Numbered from the stretch's first letter, positions 1 to 8,772 are shown. The stretch: 64,000 bases of DNA from Rhodothermus bifroesti (GCF_017908595.1 NZ_JAGKTL010000004.1:310001-374000), one strand, 5' to 3'. The notes: generated from the letters alone by a model not told the origin. Translations and numbers: made by a program.

Positions 1-317
1 TCCCGCACCGGCAGACCGCCAATTTCCAAAGCCAAACGCGCTTCCACCAGGTCTACTACAAGCCCTACCTGGCGCGTTGCAGCCATCTCTAAACGCTGCT
101 CAAGTACCTGGCGCAACACCTGCAGAGAGTCCAGCGATGGCGGCAGTGGCTTTAGCGGCGCAGTGCGTGGGCTAAAGAGCAATGGCAAAAGGCTCAAAAG
201 CAGTAACACCCCCAACGAAGGCCCTACCGCCCAAAGCCAAAACGCTTTATGGCGCACCATAGCCTTGTAAGGCTGGGTGCGCAACTTTTGTAGGAATGCC
301 GTAAAACGCAGCTTCAT
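1..317 (-). CDS. Membrane-anchored protein, N-terminal fragment (C-terminus off the window)
   Basis: An open frame starts with ATG at 317 and runs off the left edge without a stop. The visible 105 residues begin MKLRFTAFLQKLR, followed by a basic stretch and one hydrophobic segment at about residues 28-48 (WLWAVGPSLGVLLLLSLLPL), which looks like a single N-terminal membrane anchor. The rest is a helical region ending in LEIGGLPVR. It starts 4 bp after the stop of the L,D-transpeptidase gene upstream and so is probably the fourth gene of that envelope operon. I do not recognise the family from this fragment; a periplasmic domain acting with the transpeptidases is a guess from context. Confidence 0.7.
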   Translation of the reverse strand, partial: MKLRFTAFLQKLRTQPYKAMVRHKAFWLWAVGPSLGVLLLLSLLPLLFSPRTAPLKPLPPSLDSLQVLRQVLEQRLEMAATRQVGLVVDLVEARLALEIGGLPVR

Positions 318-321
318 TTTT

Positions 322-990
322 TCAGTAAATAAACACCGGTGCGCCCACCGGCAGCGTCCGGTAAACAGCCTCTAGGTCGTCATCGCCTAAACGCACGCAT
401 CCATGCGTTACGGGCATGCCCAATAGGCGCTGGTAAAGGGTGCCGTGGATCAAGTACCCATTCCCAATAGCCAAAGCGTAGCGCCCCAGCACTCCATATT
501 CATAACGTTCTGGGGAGCCCGGTGGAGGGATCGGTTTGCCCTCTTCCACAAAGGCCCAGTCGGGCTTATGCCAAACGGGATTGACGATCTTGGATTGGAT
601 AAAAAACTGTCCGCGTGGGGTTTGAAACAGCCAGCTTTTACCCCCACTACCCTTGAGGTAGACATAGCTTCCTGTAGAGCAACGCCCTTCACGAATCAGT
701 TTTCCATTTTTGTAAAGCCAGAAATGATTTTCCGTTGTACTGACCACTAAGTAGGCATCGCGTGGACGCCGCCTCAGGAGTCGTCGCTCTAGGCGCGCCA
801 CTTCCCGCTCCAGGCGCTGCTTATCTTCTTCTGCAGCGGCCCAAGCGGTCTCAGGCAGCGGGGGCTGTGCCATCCAGGCCATTACCCCCAAAGCCATTTC
901 ACGTACCTTAGGCGCCAGACTTGCCGCCATGATCATGAGCAGCAGTCCGGTGCCCATGCCCAAACGTTGGGCTTTCTGCTTAACGTCCAT
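322..990 (-). CDS. L,D-transpeptidase (YkuD fold), membrane-anchored
   Basis: 222 residues. An N-terminal hydrophobic segment (about 14-28) anchors or exports the protein. A short charged helix (55-76) follows, then a YkuD catalytic domain from about residue 78. The signature is visible: His182 in IHGTLYQ and the catalytic Cys198 in THGCVRLGDDD. Enzymes of this family form 3-3 or lipoprotein crosslinks in peptidoglycan or amidate tetrapeptide stems; which reaction applies cannot be told here. The start overlaps the stop of the upstream L,D-transpeptidase by 11 bp, so the two are translationally coupled. Two different catalytic domains side by side suggest division of labour rather than recent duplication, because similarity outside the motif is low. 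Confidence 0.9.
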   Translation of the reverse strand: MDVKQKAQRLGMGTGLLLMIMAASLAPKVREMALGVMAWMAQPPLPETAWAAAEEDKQRLEREVARLERRLLRRRPRDAYLVVSTTENHFWLYKNGKLIREGRCSTGSYVYLKGSGGKSWLFQTPRGQFFIQSKIVNPVWHKPDWAFVEEGKPIPPPGSPERYEYGVLGRYALAIGNGYLIHGTLYQRLLGMPVTHGCVRLGDDDLEAVYRTLPVGAPVFIY

Positions 991-2212
991 AGTTTGCTGT
1001 CGGATTGCGCATTAGGCGCAAGATTGGCCAAGATTCCAGGGCTCCCACAATAACCACAGGGGTGCCTACAGGAACCAATTCAAAAAGCTGGCGCATTTCT
1101 TCGTTACGTAATGCCACGCAGCCTTCTGTCCAATCTACACCCCGTCCCCCCTCGCCATGTATTTCAATGAGTCCGCCAATTTGGGCATTCGGGGGCAACC
1201 TACCCTCTCGTCGCGCTCGGATAAAGCGTGCCCGATCGACCTCGTTTGGATAATCTAGCAGCAGAGCCCGATAGTAACGCGTTTCTCCTGGTCCCAATTT
1301 TCGAATAACGCGGTACTTGCCTTCCGGCGTTGCGCGATCGCCTGCATAAAGCTTAGGCCCCATCCAGTTCGGCCCAAGCTCTACCGTAAAAGTAGCGAGG
1401 TGCTGCGTGCCGCGATAAACGTAGCACCGGCGAGCCATTTTATCGACCACAAGCAACAGGCTTCCACGACGGCGGGCTTCCTGACGTGCTTCTTCAACCC
1501 ATTGCCGCCAAGTGGGCAGTTGCGCTAGGTAGTGGCTGACGTAGTCTCGTAGTTGTTCTTCGAGCACCTGGAGGCGATGCTGCGCTGCTGCTGCCTGCTC
1601 GGAGGCAACCCACAGGTCTCCGCTTTCTAGAGCTTTATGTGCGGTATGGTAATGCGTTTGGGCCTCCTGAAACTGCTGGCTCCATGCCGATCGATAGGGT
1701 AAAGTTTCCAGCCATTGTGCCAGGGAATCCAGCAGGGGCGCCAGCTGACGCAGCATCTGGTGGCTTTGATGGTAGAGCGAGTCGCGCACCTGTTCCGCTC
1801 GTCGTGCAGCTGCCCAGGCTTGCTGTTCGGCCTGTCGCGCTACGGCTTGCGCTTGCGCATACTGCTGCCAGGCCCACCAGCGCTGATTGGCTTCTTGCCA
1901 CTGCATCAGCGCTTGTTTCCAGGAGCGCTGCGCTTGCTCCCATAACGAAGCGGCATAACGCTCAGCTTGTGCTGCACGTGCCTGCGCTAGAGCCTCTCGA
2001 GCAGCCTCAAAAGCGACATAGGGGCTTTGACGCAGCTTGATCCAGCCGTAAAGCGCCCCCCCCATGGGCATTAAGGTTAAGCTCAGTACCCCTAAACGCC
2101 ACCACCAACGCCGCTTCCGAGACCTAAGAAGACCAAAAGCCCCTGGTCTCTGTGCGCTCCAAAAGGAAACGCCTCGAAAACCAGGGGCTTTACGCGTCTT
2201 TTTACGGAGCAT
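980..2212 (-). CDS. L,D-transpeptidase with long helical stalk
   Basis: About 410 residues from the ATG at 2212. A second in-frame ATG at 2260 would overlap the upstream gene by 41 bp, so I prefer 2212, which leaves 7 bp. A basic N-terminus precedes one membrane segment (about residues 38-58 in this numbering). About 150 residues rich in Ala, Gln and Trp follow and look like a coiled-coil stalk, compositionally like the neighbouring DUF4398 lipoprotein. The C-terminal YkuD domain carries His353 (IEIHGEGG) and Cys365 in WTEGCVALRN, the catalytic pair. The long stalk could position the enzyme away from the inner membrane; this is inference. It lies between the DUF4398 gene and a second L,D-transpeptidase in one operon. 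Confidence 0.88.
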   Translation of the reverse strand: MLRKKTRKAPGFRGVSFWSAQRPGAFGLLRSRKRRWWWRLGVLSLTLMPMGGALYGWIKLRQSPYVAFEAAREALAQARAAQAERYAASLWEQAQRSWKQALMQWQEANQRWWAWQQYAQAQAVARQAEQQAWAAARRAEQVRDSLYHQSHQMLRQLAPLLDSLAQWLETLPYRSAWSQQFQEAQTHYHTAHKALESGDLWVASEQAAAAQHRLQVLEEQLRDYVSHYLAQLPTWRQWVEEARQEARRRGSLLLVVDKMARRCYVYRGTQHLATFTVELGPNWMGPKLYAGDRATPEGKYRVIRKLGPGETRYYRALLLDYPNEVDRARFIRARREGRLPPNAQIGGLIEIHGEGGRGVDWTEGCVALRNEEMRQLFELVPVGTPVVIVGALESWPILRLMRNPTANYGR

Positions 2213-2219
2213 GTGCAAG

Positions 2220-2825
2220 TTAGCTACCCTGTCCGGGCCGCGTCTTGGCAATAGCCGCATTCAGCTCCTCAACCAACCCCACAGCCTTGTCACGGGCCTG
2301 CTGTGCCAGCTGATGGGCACGGAAGATATCCCCGCTCTGCAACGCGGCAGCGGCCTCATTAATCTGGCCTTCCACGCTGCTCGCATCCTCGCGGATCGAC
2401 ACCAGCGCTACAGCGCCTTCCTTGCCTCGCGGCGCCCGCTTCAGCAGCTCATTGGTCTGCTCCAGTGCCCGGCGCGCCTCGGCCAGGAGCGTGTCGGCCT
2501 CAACCCGCATTTCTTCCTTCTTCTGGGCTACCTGCTCCGTGGCCTGTCGTGCGGTTTCCGCCACAAACTGGAGCAACCGTTCGGCCCGCTCATAGTTACG
2601 CGTTAGCGCAAAGCGGGCATTCTGCGCTTCAATTTCAACCTGAGCAGCGGCCAATGAGTCCTGGGCTGCACGATACAAGTCAGACACATACACGTCGGCC
2701 TCTGCACTGTCGGCCGCCTGCAAGGCCTGCTGTGCAGCCTCAAGCTGCTGCGTAGGGGCACTGGCACAGCCAGCAATCAGTCCACCGGCCAGCACCAGCC
2801 CCGCTATCCATAAAGCACCTCGCAT
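2220..2825 (-). CDS. DUF4398-type helical lipoprotein
   Basis: 201 residues. A lipoprotein signal peptide with lipobox LIAGC puts the lipidated cysteine at position 20. The rest is almost entirely alpha-helical, with Ala/Glu-rich repeats such as AAQQALQAADSAEADVY and RRALEQTNELLKRAP, typical of the DUF4398 family. Members are found in Gram-negative envelopes, often next to OmpA-like or cell-wall genes; their function is not established. Here it is the first gene of the operon that encodes two L,D-transpeptidases, which suggests an outer-membrane partner or regulator of peptidoglycan crosslinking (inference). A 178 bp AT-rich gap upstream probably holds the operon promoter. Confidence 0.85.
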   Translation of the reverse strand: MRGALWIAGLVLAGGLIAGCASAPTQQLEAAQQALQAADSAEADVYVSDLYRAAQDSLAAAQVEIEAQNARFALTRNYERAERLLQFVAETARQATEQVAQKKEEMRVEADTLLAEARRALEQTNELLKRAPRGKEGAVALVSIREDASSVEGQINEAAAALQSGDIFRAHQLAQQARDKAVGLVEELNAAIAKTRPGQGS

Positions 2826-2963
2826 AACGCTACCTCCTGGGTCTGTTTTGTTTTAGGTTAACTTGGGTGAGCCTGCGCCGATGATCTTATGCACAATCAT
2901 CAGCGTTTTCAGAAGCTTTTTTTACGACAAAACAGGCGCATTTCTCTATAAGACAAATTAAAA

Positions 2964-2980
2964 AATCAGGCCTTATGATT
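2964..2980 (-). terminator. Weak hairpin with T-run after the cation exchanger gene
   Basis: Read on the minus strand, a 5 bp stem (AATCA/TGATT) with a 7 nt loop is followed by six T residues, about 25 bp past the exchanger stop codon. The stem is short, so this is only a candidate terminator. Confidence 0.3.
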
Positions 2981-3003
2981 AAAAGTAACTTAACTGTTGC
3001 AAA

Positions 3004-3948
3004 TTAAACACCTGCTCGAAACAGCAGATAGCCTATATATAGCCCTATGAGCACCACTCCTTCTGCTTTGCGGATGCGATGGCCGCTCCACATAATCGGC
3101 AGCAGCAGCCACGTTAGCCCATTCATCACCAACAAATCCACCTGTTGCAAGCCGTAGGTCTGTAGGGGACGAACAACAGCGGCCAAACCTAAAATCGTGA
3201 GAAGGTTAAACAGGTTAGATCCCACGACGTTGCCTACGGCAATATCAGCCTCGCGACGCACCGCAGCCACGATAGAGGTGGCCAGCTCAGGCAGACTGGT
3301 ACCTACAGCAACGACCGTTAGGCCAATAAACGCCTCTGAAAGTCCAGCTGTGCGGGCAAGGCTTACTGCCCCTGCTAAGAACCATCTTCCCCCAAGGATT
3401 AGCAGGCCCAACCCAACCACGACCAGAGCACCTTCGAACAGGGGATGTTGCAGTCGTTTGGGCAAAAGATCTTTCCCTTCTTCCAGCAAGTCTGGCAGTT
3501 CTCTTCGGCTCATCCATACGTTTAGCGTGACATAAGCGAGCATGAGTGTCAACAAAACCAGCCCTTCGCCTCGTCCTAAATGCTTGTCAAGCAACATTGC
3601 CCCAGCTAAAAGCGAAATGCCAACAAGCAAGGGGACATCGAGCCGTACCAGTCGCGCCTGCACCTGAAGGGGTTGCCAAAGGGCCGCCAGGCCCAGAATG
3701 AGCGCAATGTTACAAATGTTCGATCCAATGACATTGCCCGCAGCCACATCTCCTTTTCCCTGCAAGGCAGCCTGCACGCTCAGAGCGACTTCCGGACTAC
3801 TGGTGCCCCAAGAAACAATCGTCAAACCGATAATCAGCGGGGCAATTCCCAGTCGAAGCGCCAATGCTGCACTGCCACGCACCAGTCCTTCAGCACCAAG
3901 GTACAACCCGCTTAACCCTAAGGCTAAAAATAAGAAGGAGCTCCCCAT
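3004..3948 (-). CDS. CaCA-family sodium/calcium (cation) exchanger, YrbG-like
   Basis: 314 residues with about ten hydrophobic segments. The two inverted alpha-repeats of the CaCA superfamily are clear. Repeat 1 has GTSSPEVALS followed by GNVIGSNICN; repeat 2 has GTSLPELATS followed by GNVVGSNLFN. The paired GTS-PE and G-N-GSN motifs carry the acidic ion-binding residues. Proteins of this size and layout exchange Ca2+ for Na+ or H+ across the inner membrane. The substrate cannot be fixed from sequence. It is 59 bp downstream of the sigma-54-dependent regulator gene and on the same strand, so co-transcription is possible, but I see no functional link. Confidence 0.92.
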   Translation of the reverse strand: MGSSFLFLALGLSGLYLGAEGLVRGSAALALRLGIAPLIIGLTIVSWGTSSPEVALSVQAALQGKGDVAAGNVIGSNICNIALILGLAALWQPLQVQARLVRLDVPLLVGISLLAGAMLLDKHLGRGEGLVLLTLMLAYVTLNVWMSRRELPDLLEEGKDLLPKRLQHPLFEGALVVVGLGLLILGGRWFLAGAVSLARTAGLSEAFIGLTVVAVGTSLPELATSIVAAVRREADIAVGNVVGSNLFNLLTILGLAAVVRPLQTYGLQQVDLLVMNGLTWLLLPIMWSGHRIRKAEGVVLIGLYIGYLLFRAGV

Positions 3949-4007
3949 TGCTACATCTTATGGTTGAGGGGCTTCCTACGCTTTGGAAAGCAGGCTAGAT
4001 TCCGTGC

Positions 4008-5396
4008 CTATAGATGGGCAATCTCTTTATCGAGATTATAGCGCTTGCGCTTTTCCCAAAGCGTTTTTTTGGATATTCCAAGTATTTGGGCCACTTCCGC
4101 GTAGCTGGCTTTGTAGTGCTTCAGGGTATGGAGGATATAAGCCTTTTCCAGTTCTTCCAAAGTACTTCCGCTGGGGAAGTAAAAGATCCCGTTGGATACC
4201 GGCAATGCTAAAGGCACGCTAGCAGGTTGGAGAGGCAGATCGTCAGCATCGATCCAGGTCTTTTTGGTAAAGATCATTGCCCGCTCGAGCACATTGCGCA
4301 ATTCCCGCACATTACCGGGCCAGGAATGCTTTAGTAGCTTTTGTTCGGCTTCAGGTGTAAACCCTTTGACACTGCGTCCCAGCTCTTCATTAAACTGGCG
4401 CACAAAAGCTTGAGCGATTAGCAAAATATCACGCCCCATTTCGCGCAAGGGCGGTAGGTATAAATTCACCACGTTAATGCGGTAAAACAGGTCTTGACGA
4501 AACCTACGTTCTGCCACAAGTTGCTCTAGATTGACGTTTGTAGCGCACAAGATGCGGGTGGTCACCCGGATATCTTCGATGCCACCCAATCGACGAAACG
4601 TCCGGCTTTCAAGAAAAGAAAGTAACTTAGCCTGCAACGCCAGGCTCATGGAGTCGATCTCATCCAAAAACACGGTGCCCCCATCGGCTACTTCAAGCAA
4701 GCCTGGCTTAGAAGCTCGGGCATCGGTAAACGCGCCTTTCTCGTAGCCAAACAGCTCAGCCTCGAGCAAGTTGTCCGGCAGCGCTGCACAGTTGATCTCT
4801 ACAAAACGGCCTGCGTTGTAGGTGGAGTTGTGATGAATGGTGCGGGCAACCAAGTTTTTGCCTGTACCGGTTTCGCCACGAATGAGGACAATCGTGTTGG
4901 GTACATCCCGAAGCATTTCGATGGTTTGGCGCACTTGGCGGATAGCTTCGCTTTCCCCCAGAATACCTGAGATGGGATAGGCTTGCTGTTCAGCTAGGCG
5001 TTGCTGCTCCCGCACGGGATCGCGCTCGTAGAGGTTGAGCGCTTTTTTGAGCAGCATGCGCATTTCCTCAAGATTGATCGGCTTTTGCAGGTAGTGAAAG
5101 GCTCCTAGGCGCATCGCTTCGACGGCCGTCTGAATGGAGGAGTGGGCCGTCATAATGATGACGGGCACGTTAAGCCGCCGTTTCCGAAAAACCTCAAGCA
5201 GTTCGATGCCGTTGATTTCCGGCATCATCAAATCGGCCAGTACGACGTCGGGCTGCTCACCAGCCTCAATGGCTTCCAACATCACCTGAGGATGCACAAA
5301 TGCGCGCACCTCATAGCCATCCCTTCGCAGTACACTTGCAAACAGTTCGCCCAGTTTGGGCTCATCATCCACGACAAACACACATGCCTTCGCCAT
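4008..5396 (-). CDS. Sigma-54-dependent response regulator, NtrC family
   Basis: 462 residues. The receiver domain (1-120) has acidic residues D10 and D11, phospho-acceptor Asp55 (VLADLMMPE) and Lys105. The AAA+ domain (about 145-380) has Walker A GETGTGKN (174-181), Walker B VFLDEID and the sigma-54 contact loop as GAFTDA (221-226), where the usual form is GAFTGA. A Fis-type helix-turn-helix (YAEVAQILGISKKTLWEKRK) closes the protein. It would open sigma-54 promoters when phosphorylated. No histidine kinase lies beside it. A near-consensus sigma-54 site is present in this window upstream of the pilin gene at 62 kb, and regulators of this class control pilin genes in other bacteria; a link here is only inference. 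Confidence 0.95.
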   Translation of the reverse strand: MAKACVFVVDDEPKLGELFASVLRRDGYEVRAFVHPQVMLEAIEAGEQPDVVLADLMMPEINGIELLEVFRKRRLNVPVIIMTAHSSIQTAVEAMRLGAFHYLQKPINLEEMRMLLKKALNLYERDPVREQQRLAEQQAYPISGILGESEAIRQVRQTIEMLRDVPNTIVLIRGETGTGKNLVARTIHHNSTYNAGRFVEINCAALPDNLLEAELFGYEKGAFTDARASKPGLLEVADGGTVFLDEIDSMSLALQAKLLSFLESRTFRRLGGIEDIRVTTRILCATNVNLEQLVAERRFRQDLFYRINVVNLYLPPLREMGRDILLIAQAFVRQFNEELGRSVKGFTPEAEQKLLKHSWPGNVRELRNVLERAMIFTKKTWIDADDLPLQPASVPLALPVSNGIFYFPSGSTLEELEKAYILHTLKHYKASYAEVAQILGISKKTLWEKRKRYNLDKEIAHL

Positions 5397-5517
5397 CGGT
5401 CAGGGGGTGTAGATTGGTAATGGGTTGGTCGACCAAACATCGCCGCGTACACAGTAGAGTATCGGCAGAAGTAACTTTGAACTGAAGGGGTTTCGATCAG
5501 AAAATATGCCTATAGCC

Positions 5518-5572
5518 AAAGGGGCGTGTTACGCGCTTACCCCCTTCATTTTGTAACCCCTTTGCATTTGGC
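5518..5572. repeat. Imperfect inverted repeat in the regulator/importer intergenic region
   Basis: AAAGGG and GTTAC (5518-5532, separated by a short bulge) can pair with GTAACCCCTTT (5553-5563). GCCAAA (5515-5520) can alternatively pair with TTTGGC (5567-5572). The 294 bp gap between the divergent NtrC-type and BtuF-like genes holds this structure and no gene I can support. It could be a leader hairpin or an operator for the importer; nothing in it identifies the ligand. Confidence 0.3.
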
Positions 5573-5690
5573 CTGCAATACAACACCTTGCCCAGGTACC
5601 TTACGAAACTCCACGGGAAGTTTTGCTTTTTTTCATCCGTCGGTGTGCTATTTTGCAAACCTTCAGCATCGATGTACAAATAATCTGGGC

Positions 5691-6602
5691 ATGTCTTTCC
5701 GCGATCTTGGCTGGATATTGGGACTGCTGCTGCTTGGGCTGTGGGCCTGCACCCCTTCAGAGCGTTCTTCGGAAACGGCGTTCCACTATACCGATGATTT
5801 AGGACGGACAGTGACACTTCCACACTGGCCGCGTCGCGTCGTCACGTTAGCTCCCAGCCTAACCGAGATTGTCTTTGCCGCTGGTGCTGGACACCTGCTC
5901 GTCGGGGTCACCACGGCGGACGACTATCCGCCTGCGGTTGACACGCTGCCCCGCTTCAGCGCCCTTCCAGTCAACTTTGAGGCTATCGTAGCTCTCAAAC
6001 CCGACTTGGTGCTGGCCACCGACCAAGTCAATAACCCGCGCGATACCGCCACCTTTGCGACACTGGGCCTTCCGGTTTACTTTTTTTCCTACGCTACACT
6101 CGAGGACGTACTTGAAGCAATCCTGACGACAGGCCGAATGCTCGGCACAGAAGCAGCGGCCAAACGCACCGTCGACTCGCTACGTGCACGCTTGTTGCAT
6201 TTGCAAGCCGCCTTAGATCCCTTGCCAAGACGGCCTTCGGTTTTACTGCTTATCAGTGACGAAACACTTTATGCTTTTGGGCAAGGCAGCTACGTGCACG
6301 ATCTTATTGCGCGCGCTGGCGGGCAAAGTCTGACAGCTACACTACCTGTAGCTGGACCCGTACTCAGCGATGAGTTTGTACTCCAAGCCAAACCTGAAGT
6401 AATTGTAGTGACGATGGGGACTGACTATGAGCCGTCGCGTTTGCTGCAGCGTCATCCAAGTTGGGATGTGGTGCCGGCGGTTAGCCAGGGGCGCATTTGT
6501 GGCCTTGAGCCCTCTTGGATCTTACGCCCGGGGCCGCGACTGATTGCTGGGCTAGAGGCGCTAGCCCATTGCTTACACCCAGATCTTGTTACAGTGCCAT
6601 GA
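5691..6602 (+). CDS. BtuF-like ABC importer substrate-binding lipoprotein
   Basis: 303 residues from the ATG at 5691. The open frame extends upstream, but the signal peptide begins here. Lipobox LWAC places the lipidated cysteine at residue 20. The mature protein has the two-lobed cobalamin/iron-chelate binding fold, with typical segments DDLGRTVTLPHWPRRVVTLA, TEIVFAAGAGHLLVGVT, FEAIVALKPDLVLA and PEVIVVTMG. It would deliver vitamin B12, heme or a siderophore to the permease encoded next, whose start codon overlaps its stop (ATGA). In Gram-negative cells such a lipoprotein normally sits on the periplasmic face. Substrate cannot be decided from sequence; BtuF-type is the closest match I recognise. 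Confidence 0.85.
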   Translation: MSFRDLGWILGLLLLGLWACTPSERSSETAFHYTDDLGRTVTLPHWPRRVVTLAPSLTEIVFAAGAGHLLVGVTTADDYPPAVDTLPRFSALPVNFEAIVALKPDLVLATDQVNNPRDTATFATLGLPVYFFSYATLEDVLEAILTTGRMLGTEAAAKRTVDSLRARLLHLQAALDPLPRRPSVLLLISDETLYAFGQGSYVHDLIARAGGQSLTATLPVAGPVLSDEFVLQAKPEVIVVTMGTDYEPSRLLQRHPSWDVVPAVSQGRICGLEPSWILRPGPRLIAGLEALAHCLHPDLVTVP

Positions 6603-7606
6603 GGCTGCGGCCTTCTGTTTTGGGTTTGGGTTTACTTTTGCTCCTAAGCCTCTCGATCGTAGCGGGCGTTGCACTCGGTAGTGTTCTGCTCGCACCGGCC
6701 GAGGTTCTCCAGGCTTTGCTGGGTCGGGGGGATCCAATCGCCGAGCGGATTGTCTGGCAACTGCGCTTGCCTCGCGTGCTGTTGGCTTCGGTAACGGGTG
6801 GGGGACTGGCCATTGTCGGCGTAGCCATGCAGGCCCTGGTACGCAACCCCCTGGCTGAACCGTACATCTTAGGCCTGTCGAGTGGTGCTAGCGCTGGCGC
6901 TTCGCTCTTTTATCTTGGTTTGTTGCCGCCTTTGCTTTCACGCATGCTGTCGATGCCCTTGGCCGCCTTTCTTGGCGCTCTGCTTACCCTCACCTTGGTT
7001 TACTTGGTTGCTCGGCAAAACGGTATCCTGTCGATTCCGCGCTTGCTGCTCGGAGGCGTGGCCATTTCGGCACTTATGGCGTCGGTAACTTCGTTTGTGA
7101 CTTTTGCTTCACCCGATCCTGACAAACTGCGTGCAGTCCTTTTCTGGCTTTTAGGGTCTTTCAGTGGGGCCCGCTGGTCGATACTGCCTTTTCCAGTCTT
7201 GGCCGCCATGCTTGGCTTACTGGCGCTGATCCTGCTGGCACGTCCACTGGACTTGTTGCTCCTGGGCGAAGAGTCCGCTGCACAGCTTGGATTATCGGTG
7301 GAATGGACCAAGCGGCTGTTGATCGTGCTGGCAGCGTTGGTAACCGGCACGCTGGTGGCTTTTTCAGGTATCATTGGGTTTGTGGGGCTAATTGTGCCGC
7401 ATGCCGTACGTGCCTTGGTGGGCGTACCCCATCGCCGCGTTGTGCCGCTCAGTTTTCTGCTGGGGGCCCTCTTTTTACTATGGGCTGATTTAGTTGCCCG
7501 CCTGCTTTTGTCCGGGACTGAGCTGCCTGTCGGCGTAGTTACAGCCCTGTGTGGCGTGCCGTTTTTCCTTGTTCTATTGCGCCGCAGCCCTTATCGCTTT
7601 GGCTGA
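6599..7606 (+). CDS. FecCD/BtuC-type ABC importer permease
   Basis: 335 residues from the ATG at 6599, which overlaps the preceding stop by 4 bp. About ten membrane helices are visible. Family landmarks include LRLPRVLLASVTGGGLAIVG, VRNPLAEPYILGLSSGASAG and, near the C-terminus, FSGIIGFVGLIVPHAVRALV followed by HRRVVPLS, the coupling region that contacts the ATPase. It forms the channel of a vitamin B12 or iron-chelate importer with the preceding binding protein. No ATP-binding subunit follows: the next gene is convergent and overlaps the last 16 bp. The importer must use an ATPase encoded elsewhere or a shared one. Confidence 0.93.
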   Translation: MRLRPSVLGLGLLLLLSLSIVAGVALGSVLLAPAEVLQALLGRGDPIAERIVWQLRLPRVLLASVTGGGLAIVGVAMQALVRNPLAEPYILGLSSGASAGASLFYLGLLPPLLSRMLSMPLAAFLGALLTLTLVYLVARQNGILSIPRLLLGGVAISALMASVTSFVTFASPDPDKLRAVLFWLLGSFSGARWSILPFPVLAAMLGLLALILLARPLDLLLLGEESAAQLGLSVEWTKRLLIVLAALVTGTLVAFSGIIGFVGLIVPHAVRALVGVPHRRVVPLSFLLGALFLLWADLVARLLLSGTELPVGVVTALCGVPFFLVLLRRSPYRFG

Positions 7607-8772
7607 AGGGCAAGCCAGCCAAACACAATGGCTGAAACAAGCTGGAGGCCAGTCGCTACAGCGACCAGGGCCCCGCGCGATGTGGTGTAGAGCAGGCCCA
7701 GCACAGCACTTCCAATAAACCAAAACAGACCAAAAACAGCGTGAAAAACACCAAAAGCTTTTCCGCGATGTGCTGGCGTAATCATCTGGGCCAAGGAAGC
7801 CCGCAAAATAGACTCTTGTGCGCCCATGCCTACGCCCCAGAGGGCCATACCTACCCAAGCAGCCCCCTTACCCCCCAAGAAAACCAATGGCGCAGCAGCA
7901 GCTCCGGAGGCTATCGCAATGGCAAGAACCAATATTCCTTTGCGATCAAATAGCGCTCCTAAGCCTACGGCAGCCAGGGCATCGACCGCCATAGCCCAAG
8001 CGTAGGCAAGTGGAATATGCGCTTCTGACAGCACGTTGGCATGTCTGAAGTGATACGCAATCAGCGGAAAATCGGCATACCCCGCAGCCAGTAATGCAGC
8101 CCCCGCAAGATAGAGCCAAAACAGGCGTGGCAAAGGCCGGGTGTGTTCAGAGCGCGATGTATCGGACGCGTCGTGAAAATGTGGTGCTTGTTGGCAAGTC
8201 CATCCCAGCACCGCCAAAGCCAGCAAAGCAGGCCAAAGCAGCATGGCGAAGGCCTCGCGATAGCCACTTCCGGTCAGAAGCAGGCCACTTAGGAAAAGCG
8301 GTCCAGCAACGGCGCCGATCTGATCCAGTGCTTCGTGCAACCCAAATCCTCGGCCGTGTCCTACGTGCGCTGTAGCATAAGCCAACAGGGCATCCCGTGC
8401 TGGCGTACGCAATGCCTTGCCTACCCGCTCAGCCACAATCAAAGCCGCAGCCACCTCCCAACGCCCGGCCAGGGCCAGTGCAGGAACGGCCAGCAAGTTG
8501 ATGCCATAACCCAGTAGGGTGAATGTCCAATAGCGGCGTGTGCGGTCGCTGAGGTAGCCGCTTAACAGCCGTAGGCTGTAGCCCACCAACTCCCCTGCGC
8601 CGGCAACAACACCTACAGCTACAGCCGAAGCGCCCAGCCATCCTAAGTAGGGTCCAATCAGACTCCGCGCGCCTTCGTAGGTGAGGTCGGCCAGCAAGCT
8701 CACCACGCCCAACAGCACAACCAGCCGCCAGGCTTGTCGCGTTAGAATTTCAGGGGAAACCTCCTTAGGCAT
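7591..8772 (-). CDS. Major facilitator superfamily transporter
   Basis: 393 residues with about twelve hydrophobic segments in two halves. The motif-A loop between helices 2 and 3 reads LSGYLSDRTRRYW. Later segments such as GMGAQESILRASLAQM and GKAFGVFHAVFG fit MFS carriers related to multidrug or small-solute exporters. The start overlaps the stop of the dsbD gene by 8 bp, so it is probably co-translated with it. Substrate is unknown and nothing nearby names it. The 3' end overlaps the convergent importer permease gene by 16 bp. Confidence 0.88.
   Translation of the reverse strand: MPKEVSPEILTRQAWRLVVLLGVVSLLADLTYEGARSLIGPYLGWLGASAVAVGVVAGAGELVGYSLRLLSGYLSDRTRRYWTFTLLGYGINLLAVPALALAGRWEVAAALIVAERVGKALRTPARDALLAYATAHVGHGRGFGLHEALDQIGAVAGPLFLSGLLLTGSGYREAFAMLLWPALLALAVLGWTCQQAPHFHDASDTSRSEHTRPLPRLFWLYLAGAALLAAGYADFPLIAYHFRHANVLSEAHIPLAYAWAMAVDALAAVGLGALFDRKGILVLAIAIASGAAAAPLVFLGGKGAAWVGMALWGVGMGAQESILRASLAQMITPAHRGKAFGVFHAVFGLFWFIGSAVLGLLYTTSRGALVAVATGLQLVSAIVFGWLALQPKR

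Noticed and set aside
5397-5690. Cobalamin riboswitch before the BtuF-like gene.
   Set aside because: No B12-box core could be found; only a generic inverted repeat is present.
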